From: Castor canadensis
Taxonomy: Eukaryota; Chordata; Mammalia; Rodentia; Castoridae
Length of the DNA: 64,000 nucleotides
Assembly: GCF_047511655.1 (NCBI RefSeq)
Contig: NC_133390.1
Location: 89,039,583-89,103,582 of the forward strand
Direction: 5' to 3'
Of this stretch, positions 54,568-64,000 are shown piece after piece. The notes beneath the pieces are model-generated. The model saw only the letters and a program-made list of their open reading frames with translations, had not been told where the DNA came from and ran no database searches. The stretch's first letter is position 1, and every line of letters starts with the position of its first letter. The translations under genes and the position numbers were made by a program.

Positions 54568-57500
54568 GTAGAACTCAACAACAAAAACAACAGCAGAAAA
54601 TATGCAAACAATTGGAAGCTGAACAACACATTGTTTAATGATCAGTGGGTCATTGATGAAATAAAAGAGGAAATTAAAACGTTCCTGGAAATTAATGAAA
54701 ATGAATACACGACCTACCAGAACCTATGGGACACAGCAAAGGCAGTCCTAAGAGGAAAGTTTATAGCCATGAGTGCATATATTAAAAGGACAGAAAGATT
54801 TCAAATAAATGACTTAATGCTACATCTCAAACTCCTAGAAAAACAAGAGGAAGCAAAACCCAAAACAAGCAGAAGGAGAGAAATAATAAAAATAAGGGCT
54901 GAAATTAATCAAATAGAGAACAAAAAAACCATACAAAGAATCAATGAAAAAAAAAGCTGGTTATTTGAAAAAATAAACAAGACTGACAGACCCCTGCCAA
55001 ATCTGACCAAAATGAGGAGGGAAAAAAACCCAAATCAGTAAAATCAGAAACGCAAAAGGAGATAACAACAAACACCACAGAAATCAAGGGAATCATCAGA
55101 GACTACTTTGAAAACCTATATTCCATAAATTTGAAAATCTTGAAGAAATGGACAAATTTCTAGATACTTATGACCATCCAAAACTGAACCAAGAGGATAT
55201 TAACCATCCAAATAGACCTGTAACACAAAATGAAATTGAAGAACTAATACCAACTTTCCTTAAACTCTTCTATGAAATTGAAAGTGAAGGAATACTGTCT
55301 AACTCATTCTATGAAGCCAGTATTACACTTATCCTAAAACCAGACAAAGATACATCCAAAAAGGAGAGCTATAGGACAATCCCCTTAATGAACACTGATG
55401 CAAAAATCACTGCAAACTGAATCCAACAACATATCAGAAAGTTCATTCACCACAACCAAGTTGGCTTCATCCCAGGGATGCAGGGGTGGTTCAGCATACT
55501 CAAATCTATAAATGTAATACAGCACATTAATAGAAGCAAAGACAAAAACCACTTGATCATTTCAATAAGTTCAGAAAAAGTCTTCGACAAGCTCTAATAC
55601 CACTCATTACAAAAGCTCTAAGAATGCTAGAAATAGATGGAATGTACCTCAACATTATAAAGGCTCTATATGACAAACCTACAGCCAACATCATACTTAA
55701 TGGAGAATAACTGAAACTATTTCCACTAAAATTAGGAACGAGACAAGAGTGCTCTCTCTCCCCACTCCTACTCAACATAGTCCTAGAATTCCTAGCCAGA
55801 GCAATAAGGCAAGAAAAAGAAATACATGAATACAAATAGATAAAGAAACTGTCAAAAATTTTGCTATTTGCAGATGACATGATCCTGTACGTCAAAGACC
55901 CAAAAAACTCTACCCAAAAAATTCCTAGACACCATAAACAGCTTCAGCAATGTGGCAGGATACAAAATCAACTTACAAAAATCATTAGTTCTTATATACA
56001 CCGATGATGAACAAATTGAGAAAGAATATAGAAAAACAATTCCATTTACAATAGCCTCAAAAAAAATCGAATACCTCAGAGTAAACTTAACAAAGGATGT
56101 GAGTGTGAAGAAAGAGATTGAGGAAAACTACAGAAGGTGGAAAGATCTCCCATGATCATGGATTGATAGAATCAACATAGTAAAAATGGCTACACTACTG
56201 AAAGCGATCTACATGTTCAATGCAATTCCCATCAAAATCCTAATGACATTCATCTCAGAAATTGAAAAATCTACCCTAAAGTTCATCTGGAAACACAAGA
56301 ATCTGCAAATAGCCAAGGCAATACTCAGCAAAAAGAGCAATGCTGGAAATATCACAATACCTGACTTCAAACTATATGACAAAGCAATATCAATGCAAAC
56401 ATTATGGTACTGGCACAAAAACAGATATGAAGACAAATGGAACAGAATAGAGGACCAGGATATGAATCCACACAGTTATGCCCACCTTATTTTTGACAAA
56501 GGTGCCAAAAACATACTATGGAAAATAGCCTCTTCAACAAATGTTCCTGGGAAAAGTGGCTATCTTGCTGCAGAAAACTGAAACTTGATCCATGTCTATC
56601 ACCCTGTACTAGTATCAACTCAAAGTGGGTCAAGGACCTTGATCTCAGACCTGAAACTCTGAAGTTAGTACAGGAAAGAGCAGGGAATACTCTAGAAGCA
56701 ATAAGTATAGGCAACGACTTCCTCAATAGAACCCCAGCAGCCCAGCAACTAAGAGAAAAGATGGACAAATGGGACTACATAAAATTAAAAAGCTTCTGCA
56801 CAACAAAAGAAATGGTCTCTAAACTGAAGAGACCACTCACAGAGTGGGAGAAAATGTTTGCCATCTGTATTTAAGACAAGGGACTGATAACCAGAATACA
56901 CAGGGAACTCAAAGGATTAAACTCCCCCAAAATCAATGAACCAATAAAGAAACGGGCAACTGAACTAAACAGAACTTTTTCAAAAGAAAAAATCAAAATG
57001 GCCAAAAGCACATGAAAAAATGCTCACCATCTCTGGCCATCTAGGAAATGCAAATCAAAACCACACTAAGATTCCACCTCACTGTATAGCTATCATCAAA
57101 AACACCACCAACAACAAATGGTGAGGATGTGGGGAAAAAAAAAATCCTCATACACTGCTGGTGGGAATGCAAGCTAGTACAACCACTCTGGAAAACAATA
57201 TGGAGGCTTCTTAAAAAACTAAACATAGATCTGCCATATGATCCTGATCCAGCAATCCCACTCCTAGGAATATACCCAAAGGAATGCGACTCAGGTTATT
57301 TCATAGGCACCTGCACACCCATGTTTATTGCAGCACTATTCAGAATAGCCAAGTTATGGAAACAGCCAAGATGCCCCACTTCTGATGAAGGGATTAAGAA
57401 AATGTGATATTTATATACAATGGGATTTTACTCAGCCATGAAGAAGAATGAAATTTTGTCATTCATAAGTAAATGGATAGAACTGGAGAGTATCATCTTG

Positions 57501-58027
57501 AGCAAAGTTATTCATGCTCAGAATCGTTTGTTCACCCTCATATGCAGACTTTAGACCTAAAGCAAATGCAGTAATATTATTGGACATGGGTCACATGCTA
57601 GGGGGAGAACACATATGGGAGGAATAGGGAAAGACAGGAAACCCAAAACTTGAAAGTGTTTGATGTCTCCACTGCAGAGGAGCTAATTATAGCAATCTTA
57701 AACTGACAGAGGTCACTATGGGCAGGTGACTGGGAAGTAGTGCAGAGATCTGGTAGAGATGAATCAATTTGGGTTGTAACACACATGTGCCTGGAAGCAA
57801 TGCTAAGAATCTCTCTGTATAGCTATCCTTATCTCAAACTGGCAAAACGGTCTGTCTTTCTTATTATTGCTTGTGTCTTCTCCTCAACAAAATTGGAGAA
57901 GAGGGCAGAACATGTTCTGCCTGGAAGCAGGGGTAGGGAGGTGGGAAAGATGGCTGAAAAAAATGTATGCACATATGAATAAATGAATAAATAAACCAAA
58001 AAAAGAGTAAATTGAAAAAAAAACAAA
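54568..58027 (+). mobile_element. L1 copy B, directly after copy A's poly(A)
   Basis: Starts in the linker after the endonuclease ('gaactcaacaacaaaaacaa', equivalent to position 52456 of copy A). It has RT with an intact F-A-D-D motif at 55867-55878, the C-terminal region and a 3' UTR ending 'tatgcacatatgaataaatg', then an A-rich tail. About 80 bases covering the S-P-G-P-D-G region are missing at about 55239. The downstream flank 'aagaattggtgt' (58028-58039) matches the flank before copy A. Frames are broken; the longest pieces are 131-136 codons. Confidence 0.88.
55850..56581 (+). pseudogene. L1 ORF2 RT catalytic and thumb region, broken
   Basis: Encodes L-L-F-A-D-D-M-I-L-Y with both catalytic aspartates, followed by a frame change. 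The next block is K-I-N-L-Q-K-S (55952 onward), and then the 131-codon frame 56186-56581 with [12 protein letters not shown], F-I-W-K-H-K and Y-W-H-K-N-R-like residues. At least two frame changes separate these pieces, so no active enzyme is encoded. Confidence 0.85.
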
Positions 58028-58249
58028 AAGAATTGGTGTTTCTACAATAGTCAACAATATCTAAATTTACCATAAAAAATTTTAAAAACGTGTATTTTCT
58101 CTCTTGCTTATTTTACTATTTTTCATATAAATGTCATATATTATGTAAGTTTGCTCCTAAATTTTGTTTAAAACATGAATTTTTGTTTGTTTATTGGTAT
58201 ATGAAAACTTGATTCTATTATTCTGTAACTGTTAGTGGTCTATGATAAA

Positions 58250-58340
58250 GATATACATATGTATAATATGTTATGTATATATATGTGTATACACATATGT
58301 ATGTATATGCATACTATACATACATGCAAATATATATTGT
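58250..58340. repeat. TA/TATG-rich low complexity with palindrome
   Basis: Alternating TATG/CATA units; 'atatgtgtatacacatat' at 58281-58298 is a perfect 18-bp palindrome. Confidence 0.85.
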
Positions 58341-58448
58341 CTTATTCACAGTCTTCATAACTTTATTATTAATTCTAAGTATGTTGTTGATTTTCTGCAT
58401 GTATTAACTTATTTTCTGCAATTAATTATGTTCATACTTCCAATTTCT

Positions 58449-58482
58449 TCACTTGACCTTAGCCAAAAGGCCAAGAAGTGAT
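58449..58482 (-). pseudogene. U2 snRNA 5'-end fragment, minus strand
   Basis: The minus strand reads 'cttggccttttggctaag' within a longer match to the first approximately 33 nt of U2 spliceosomal RNA, starting at its very first base (58482). Three differences are visible, all transitions; two fit CpG decay. The match stops before the branch-point recognition segment, so it cannot encode a working snRNA. Confidence 0.8.
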
Positions 58483-58699
58483 TCTTTTTTACTAATTTCT
58501 TACTGTGTTTCCTAGAACTTTCAGAACAACCTTGTTTGTTGTGGACTTTAGTGCAACTGACATGAATATTTCAACATTAAGTGTGATTTTGGCTACTGAG
58601 TGAACATATAATCTTAACAATATTAGGAAAGTATACTTCTATATGCTAATTTTTGCATGCAGATTTTGTTTTTATTTCTTTTTTCTTAATTTTTTTTGT

Positions 58700-58785
58700 T
58701 TGGTGTGACCGGGGTTTGAACTCAGGACTTTGTGTTTGCAAAGCAGATACTCTACCTCTTAAGTCACATCTCCAGTACCTAATTT
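58700..58785 (-). mobile_element. ID-like SINE, minus strand
   Basis: 'ggggtttgaactcaggactt' and 'gcaaagcagatactctacct' form a reversed ID-like unit preceded by a T-rich tail. Confidence 0.85.
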
Positions 58786-59036
58786 TATACAACCTACCAG
58801 AATCTGTGGGACACAGCACAGGCTGTGCTAAGGGGAAAATTTATAGTTATAAGTGTCTAAATTATAAAACCAGACAGTTCTCAAATAAACAACCTAATGA
58901 TGTACCTTAAGCTTCTAGAAAAACAAGAACAAACCAAACCCAAAAGTAGCAGATGGAGAGAAATAATAAAGATCAGGGCTGAGATCAATGAGATTAAGAG
59001 CAAAAAACTATAGAAGCAATCAATGAAACAAAAAGT

Positions 59037-59507
59037 TTGTTATTTGAAAACATTAACAAGGTCAACAAACCCTTAGCCAACATGACAAAACAGAGTCAGG
59101 AAAAGACACAAATTGATAAAATCAAAGATGAAAAAGGAGACATAACCACAAATACTAAGGAAATCCAGAGAATCATTAGAGAGTACTTTGAAAATTTATA
59201 TTCCAGTAATCTGGAAAATCAAGAAGAAATGGATAAATTTCTAAATGCATATAACCAACAAAAATTGAACCAAGATGATATTAACCACCTAAATAGACCT
59301 ATAACAAGCAATGAGAATGAAGCAGTAATAAAGAATCTTCCTACAAAGAAGAGCCCAGGGCCTGATGGATTCACAGATGAATTTTACCAGACATTTAAAG
59401 AAGAGCTAATGTCAATACTCCTCAAGCTCTTCCAGGAAATAGAAAGGGAGGGAACAGTACCAACTCATTCTATGAAGCCAATATTATACTCATTCCAAAC
59501 CCAATAA
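59037..59507 (+). pseudogene. L1 ORF2 RT N-terminal piece, longest clean frame of this copy
   Basis: 156 codons open: Y-F-E-N-L-Y-S, L-N-R-P-I-T, then S-P-G-P-D-G-F-T and F-Y-Q-T-F-K-E, the RT segment upstream of the active site. It ends by frame change just after the E-G-T block. The copy is 5'-truncated and has no promoter of its own. Confidence 0.85.
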
Positions 59508-59843
59508 AGATGCAGCAAAAAAGATAATTATAGACCAATATCTTTAATGAACAAAGATGCAGATTCTCAACAAAATGCTAGCAAACATAATTCAGTAACA
59601 CATCGAAAAGATCACACACCATGACCAAGTTGGTTTCATTACAGGGATGCAAAAATGGTTCAAGATATGTAAATCTATAAATGTATTGCAGCATATATAA
59701 ATAGAAGCAAGGACAAAAACCACATGATCCTCTCAACAGATGCAGACAAAGCCTTTGACAAGATTAAGCACCCTTTCATGTTAAAAGCTGTGAAGAAACT
59801 AGGAATAGAAGGGATGTAACTCAACATAATAAAGGTCCTTATA

Positions 59844-60278
59844 GAAGGGGTGAGGATAGGTAAGACACCTAAAAAACTAGCTAGCATTTGTTGCCCTTAA
59901 TGCAGAGAAACTAAAGCAGATACCTTAAAAGCAACTGAGGCCAATAGGAAAAGGGGAACAGGTACTGGAGAAAAGGTTAGATCAAAAAGAATTAACCTAG
60001 AAGGTAACACCCATGCACAGGAAATCAATGTGAGTCAACTCCCTGTATAGCTATCCTTATCTCAACCACCAAAAACCCTTGTTCCTTCCTATTATTGCTT
60101 ATACTCTCTCTACAACAAAATTAGAAATAAGGGCAAAATAGTTTCTGCTGGGTATTGAGGGGGGGGGAGAGGGAGGGGGTGGAGTGGGTGGTAAGGGAGG
60201 GGGTGGGAGCAGGGGGGAGAAATGAACCAAGCCTTGTATGCACATATGAATAATAAAAGAAAAAGGAAAAAAAAAATA
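59844..60278 (+). mobile_element. Young L1 3' UTR insertion
   Basis: Contains only 3' UTR of the young subfamily ('agctagcatttgttgccctt', the G-rich tract 60159-60218, 'tatgcacatatgaataat', A-rich tail). Flanked by a perfect 16-bp target-site duplication, 'aataaaggtccttata' (59828-59843 and 60279-60294). It interrupts the RT region of the enclosing L1. Confidence 0.97.
60159..60218 (+). other. G-quadruplex-capable tract in L1 3' UTR
   Basis: Second copy of the G-rich tract, with a nine-G run near its start. Confidence 0.85.
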
Positions 60279-60789
60279 AATAAAGGTCCTTATAAACCTA
60301 GCCAACATCATACTAAATGGAGAAAAATTAAAACCATTCCAACTAAAGTCAGTAATGAGACAGAGATGCCTGCTTTCCCCACTCCTATTCAATATAGTTT
60401 TGGAATTCCTAGCCAGAACAATAAGATAATAGCAAGAAATAAAAAGGATTCAAGTAGGGAAGGAAGAAGTCAAATTTCCCTAATGCAGATGACATGATCC
60501 TATACCTAAAAGACCCTAAAAACTCCACCAAAATCTATTAGAAATCATAAACTCTTTTGGCAAAGAAGCAGGATACAAAATTACTATATAGAAATCACTG
60601 GCTTTCCTATATTCCAATAAAGAAGAGTCTGAGAAAGAAATTGGGAAACAATCCCATTTATAGTAGCCTCAAAAAAAATGAAGTACCTTGGAATAAATTT
60701 AATGAAGGAAACCAAAGATCTTTTAAATGAAAACTATAAACCACTCAAGAGATAAATCAAAGAAGACATCAGAAGAAGGAAAGATCACT

Positions 60790-60992
60790 GGCCGCTGGTG
60801 GCTCACACCTGTAATCCTAGTTATTCAGGAGGCAGAGATCAGGAGGATCACGGTTCAAAGTCAACCCAGGCAAATAGTTCACAAGACCCTATCTTGAAAA
60901 AGAAACCATCACAAAAAAGGGCTGTGGAGTGGCTCAAGGTATAGACTGTTGAGTTCAAACCTCAGTACTGAGGAAAAAAAAAAAAAAAAAGC
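60790..60992 (+). mobile_element. Composite SINE inside L1
   Basis: 'ggtggctcacacctgtaatc', 'gatcaggaggatcacggttc', 'gggctgtggagtggctcaag' and 'gagttcaaacctcagtactg' plus an A-tail. Shortened ID-like tail as at 15390. Flanks 'aaagatcact' (60780-60789) and 'aaagatctct' (60993-61002) form a 9/10 target-site duplication. Confidence 0.92.
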
Positions 60993-61805
60993 AAAGATCT
61001 CTCACACTCTTGCACTGGTAGAATTAACATTGTGGAAAATTACGTATTACCAAAAGGCTCAATGCAAGCCCTATCAAAATCCCAATGACATTCTTTACAG
61101 AAATAGAAAAATCAACTCTAAATACACATGGAAAAATACATGGGATCTCGAATAACCAAGACAATTCTGAGAAAAAAATCCAATGCTGGAGGTATTGTAC
61201 TTCCTGACTTCATAATATACTATAGAGCCATAACAATAAACACAGCATGGTATTGGCACAAAAACAGGAAGGAAAACCAATACATCAGAATAGAAGACCC
61301 AAACATAAACGCACGCAGCTACAACCCAGGTTTGAAAAAGGAGCCCAGGACACACAATGGAGACAGCCTCTTCAACAACTGTTGCTGGAAAAACTGAATA
61401 TCTGCTGAAACTAGATCCCCGTCTCTCACCCTATACCAATATCAACTCAAATTGGATCAAAGACCTTAATATAAGTCCTGAAACTTTGAAACAACTACAG
61501 GAAACAGTAGAAAATACACTAGAACAGATAGGCATAGGGAGCAACTTCTCAGCATCTAAGAGGAAGAATGAACAAATGGGAATGCATGAAACTAAAAAGC
61601 ACACCAAAAGAAACAGTCACTAGACTTAAGAGACTGCTCACAGAATAGGAAAAAAATCTTTGCCAGCTATTAACCAGGTAAGGGACTAATATCCAGAGTC
61701 TACAGGGAACTAAAAAAAAATACTGTGAACACATGTATATAAATGGAAACATGGTATCTGTTGAAACTATTCCAGGACTAGGGGTAGAAAGGGGGATAAA
61801 GGAGA

Positions 61806-62366
61806 ATGGCCAAAAAACACATGAAAAAATGCTCACCATCTCTAGCAATAAAGGAAATGCAAATTAAAACCACGCTAAGATTCCACCTCACCCCTGTTAG
61901 AATAGCCATCATCAGCAACACCACCACCAACAGGTGTTGGCGAGGATGTGGGGAAAAAGGACCCCTCTTACACTGTTGGTGGGAATGTAGACTAGTACAA
62001 CCACTCTGGAAAAAAATTTGGAGGCTACTTAAAAAGCTAGACATTGATCTACCATTTGATCCAGCAATACCACTCTTGGGGATATACCCAAAAGACTGTT
62101 ACTCCAGAGGCATCTGCACACCCATGTTTATTGCGGCACTATTCACAATAGCCAAGTTATGGAAACAGCCAAGATGCCCCACCACTGACGAATGGATTAA
62201 GAAAATGTGGTATCTATACACAATGGAATTTTATGCAGCCGTGAAGAAGAACGAAATGTTATCATTCGCTGGTAAAAGGATGGAATTGGAGAACATCATT
62301 CTGAGTGAGGTTAGCCTGGCTCAAAAGACCAAAAATCGTATGTTCTCCCTCATATGTGGACATTAG
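61806..62366 (+). pseudogene. L1 ORF2 C-terminal frame, 186 codons open
   Basis: Uninterrupted C-terminal segment of ORF2p: [51 protein letters not shown] and a terminal C-G-H followed by a stop. The Cys-containing segment is the conserved C-terminal L1 region thought to bind RNA. It lacks endonuclease and RT, so it is a truncated remnant, but the absence of stops and frameshifts indicates a recent insertion. Confidence 0.92.
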
Positions 62367-62880
62367 ATCAAGGGCAAACACAACAAGGGGATTGGACTAT
62401 GAGCACATGATAAAAGCGAGAGCACACAAGGGAGGGGTGAGGATAGGTAAGACACCTAAAAAATTAGCTAGCATTTGTTGCCCTTAACGCAGAGAAACTA
62501 AAGCAGATACCTTAAAAGCAACTGAGGCCAATAGGAAAAGGGGAACAGGAACTAGAGAAAAGGTTAGATCAAAAAGAATTAACCTAGAAGGTAACACCCA
62601 CGCACAGGAAATCAATGTGAGTCAATGCCCTGTATAGCTATCCTTATCTCAACCAGCAAAACCCCTTGTTCCTTCCTATTATTGCTTATACTCTCTCTAC
62701 AACAAAATTAGAAATAAGGGCAAAATAGTTTCTGCTGGGTATTGGGTGGGGGAGAGGGAGGGGGTGGAGTGGGTGGTAAGGGAGGGGGTGGGGGCAGGGG
62801 GGAGAAATGACCTAAGCCTTGTATGCACATATGAATAATAAAAGAAAAAAAAAAGAAAATTCCACTAAACTGAAAAAAAA
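61810..62880 (+). mobile_element. Young 5'-truncated L1 with a possible 3' transduction
   Basis: ORF2 C-terminal 186 codons intact, full young 3' UTR, AATAAA at 62837-62842 and a first A-run to 62854. Then 18 non-A bases (62855-62872) and a second A-run. Target-site duplication 'aaaggagaatgg' at 61798-61809 and 62881-62892. The start is approximate because the first bases overlap the flank. Confidence 0.93.
62744..62802 (+). other. G-quadruplex-capable tract in L1 3' UTR
   Basis: Third copy of the G-rich tract, with at least six G-runs of three or more. Confidence 0.85.
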
Positions 62881-62992
62881 AAAGGAGAATGGTGGAGAGG
62901 GTGAATTCAAGTATGATATATTTGATTTATTGTAATTACTTCTGTAAATGCCTCAATGTACCTTCACCCAGCACAAGAATAAAATCTCAACC

Positions 62993-63945
62993 CCTAAAGA
63001 ATCAGCATCCCAATCAAGAAGTGGGATGGCACATGAATTAAATGAAGAGATACAAATGGCCAATAAATAAATGAACTGTTCAATGTCCCTGGCTATAAAC
63101 GAGATGCAAATCAAAAGTACATTAAGATTTTATCTCACCCCAGTTAGAATGGCCATATTCAAGGACAAAAACAATAACAAAGGCTGGTGAGGATGTGACA
63201 AAACAGGAACCCTTATAACACGGTTGGTGGGAATACAAATTAGTATAATTATTATGGATAGCAGTATGGAGATTCCTCAAAAAGCTAAAGATAGAACTCC
63301 ATATGATCAAGTGATACCATTCCTGGGCATATACCCAAAGGAACATAAGTCAGGATACAACAGAGACACTTGGACATCAATGTTTATCACAGCACAGTTC
63401 ACAATAGTCAAGTTATGAAAACAAACTAGATGCCCTACAACTGATGACTGGATCAAAAAAACATGGTATATATACACACAATGGAGTTTTACTCAGTCAC
63501 CAGGAATAATGACAATAAGTGGTTTGAAGGTAAATACAACTGGAGGACATCATGTTAAGTGAGCCAGGCCCAGAAAAACAAAGGCCACATATTTTCTCTC
63601 ATTCATCTTAGATCCAAAAGATAAACATATGCAAAAAAACCCCAAACATGATCATACACAAACTCATAGGTAGAACATCTTCGCAAGTGTAATTCTATGG
63701 AACTCAGAGAAGGAGGGAAAGAAAAGAGAATAATAGAGCATTAGTAATAAGCTAAAACAGAATATCTGTGAAGGTAGAGGAAATAAGGATATGTATCGAA
63801 ACTGTTGAAAAACGGGGTGGGAGATAAAGGGGTAAGGGAGAGTAATGGAAGGGGTTGAACAGATCAAAGTAAAGTGTACCCACAGCAGGGATACAATGTG
63901 AAACCCCTTGGAACATCAACTTAGTTACCAATAACAAAAGACAAG
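62993..63945 (+). mobile_element. 5'-truncated L1 3' end, older subfamily
   Basis: ORF2 C-terminal region ('gaggatgtgacaaaacagga', 'gggcatatacccaaaggaac', 'caatgtttatcacagcacag') and a 3' UTR ending 'caatgtgaaaccccttggaa', which resembles the tails at 18300 and 38990. Frames are broken by stops. Confidence 0.85.
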
Positions 63946-63959
63946 ACTGTAAAATAGGT

Positions 63960-64000
63960 ACAGTGTGTGTGCGTGTGCGTATATGTGTGTGTTGGGGGGG
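63960..64000. repeat. TG/CG-rich simple repeat and G-run at window end
   Basis: Imperfect TG repeat with interspersed CG and TA, ending in a G-run cut by the window edge. Confidence 0.85.

Larger units (their letters stand above)
58060..58660 (-). mobile_element. Probable L1M ORF2 fragments, minus strand
   Basis: 'tttcctagaactttcagaac' and 'gtgtgattttggctactgag' resemble reversed ORF2. The region is broken up by the TA-rich run at 58250-58340 and the U2-like segment. This is probably what the A+B L1 pair inserted beside. Confidence 0.5.
58786..62992 (+). mobile_element. Older L1 containing two younger L1s and a SINE
   Basis: Own segments: 58786-59843, 60295-60789, about 60993-61809 and 62893-62992. 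Starts in the ORF2 linker ('acctaccagaatctgtggga'). A 156-codon frame (59037-59507) includes an intact S-P-G-P-D-G motif; frame changes follow. The RT motif near 60485 retains A-D-D, but the preceding residues are disrupted. The C-terminal region breaks off near 61718, where the sequence passes straight to 3' UTR. The 3' end 'cctcaatgtaccttcaccca' and an A-rich tail match the subfamily at 29858-31788. Confidence 0.88.

Noticed and set aside
52440..54580. Copy A as an insertion nested within copy B
   Set aside because: The sequence is continuous L1 across 52440-53430, with no jump where a nested 5' end should lie, and A and B overlap in L1 coordinates by about 1 kb. Simple nesting therefore does not fit.
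57740..57982. 80-codon frame across the L1 3' UTR
   Set aside because: Lies wholly inside L1 copy B 3' UTR; no independent support.

Overview
The window looks like mammalian, rodent-type nuclear DNA. It is AT-rich and dominated by interspersed repeats, and I find no intact host protein-coding gene and no exon I can defend. Every open frame is either short and featureless or belongs to LINE-1 ORF2. The dominant SINE is a composite of a 7SL/B1-like head (right arm close to 'ctgtaatcctagctactcag') and an ID-like tRNA-derived tail (close to 'gtggtagagtgcttgcctag'). That B1-dID type of SINE is known from non-muroid rodents such as squirrels, dormice and beavers. MIR, L2, MER5-like, MaLR-like and L1M relics confirm a placental genome. 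A castorimorph or sciuromorph rodent is my inference; the species cannot be fixed from this sequence alone.

Layout. 1-5.7 kb: an almost complete old L1 on the minus strand plus an L1M fragment. 5.7-29.5 kb: mostly unique-looking, gene-free DNA with scattered SINEs, MIRs, L2 copies, a MER5-like DNA element, several LTRs (including an inverted pair of one family at about 16.2 and 20.3 kb) and microsatellites. 29.6-31.8 kb: an LTR relic followed by a 5'-truncated L1. 31.8-38.8 kb: sparse DNA with MIR, L2, LTR and a multi-unit SINE, and perfect short hairpins at 33.45 and 35.36 kb. 39.3-42.2 kb: an L1 carrying a younger L1 with a perfect 15-bp target-site duplication. 42.2-51.3 kb: mainly minus-strand L1M pieces, split by SINEs and by a plus-strand L1, plus a weak endogenous-retrovirus candidate at 45.9-47.6 kb. 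51.3-58.0 kb: two L1 copies head to tail, apparently sharing one target-site duplication. 58.1-58.6 kb: L1M sequence and a U2 snRNA 5' fragment. 58.8-63.9 kb: an L1 containing two younger L1s and a SINE, then a further L1 3' end.

The genomic 'system' here is retrotransposition. At least two L1 3'-end subfamilies are visible. The youngest ends in a G-rich tract, then 'tatgcacatatgaataat' and poly(A). It is present as near-identical 5'-truncated copies at 39.7-40.5, 59.8-60.3 and 61.8-62.9 kb, with short minus-strand tails at 23.7 and 43.9 kb. I see no CRISPR array, operon, phage or bacterial-type content. All family names and boundaries come from reading the sequence and remembering consensus features; no database search was run.
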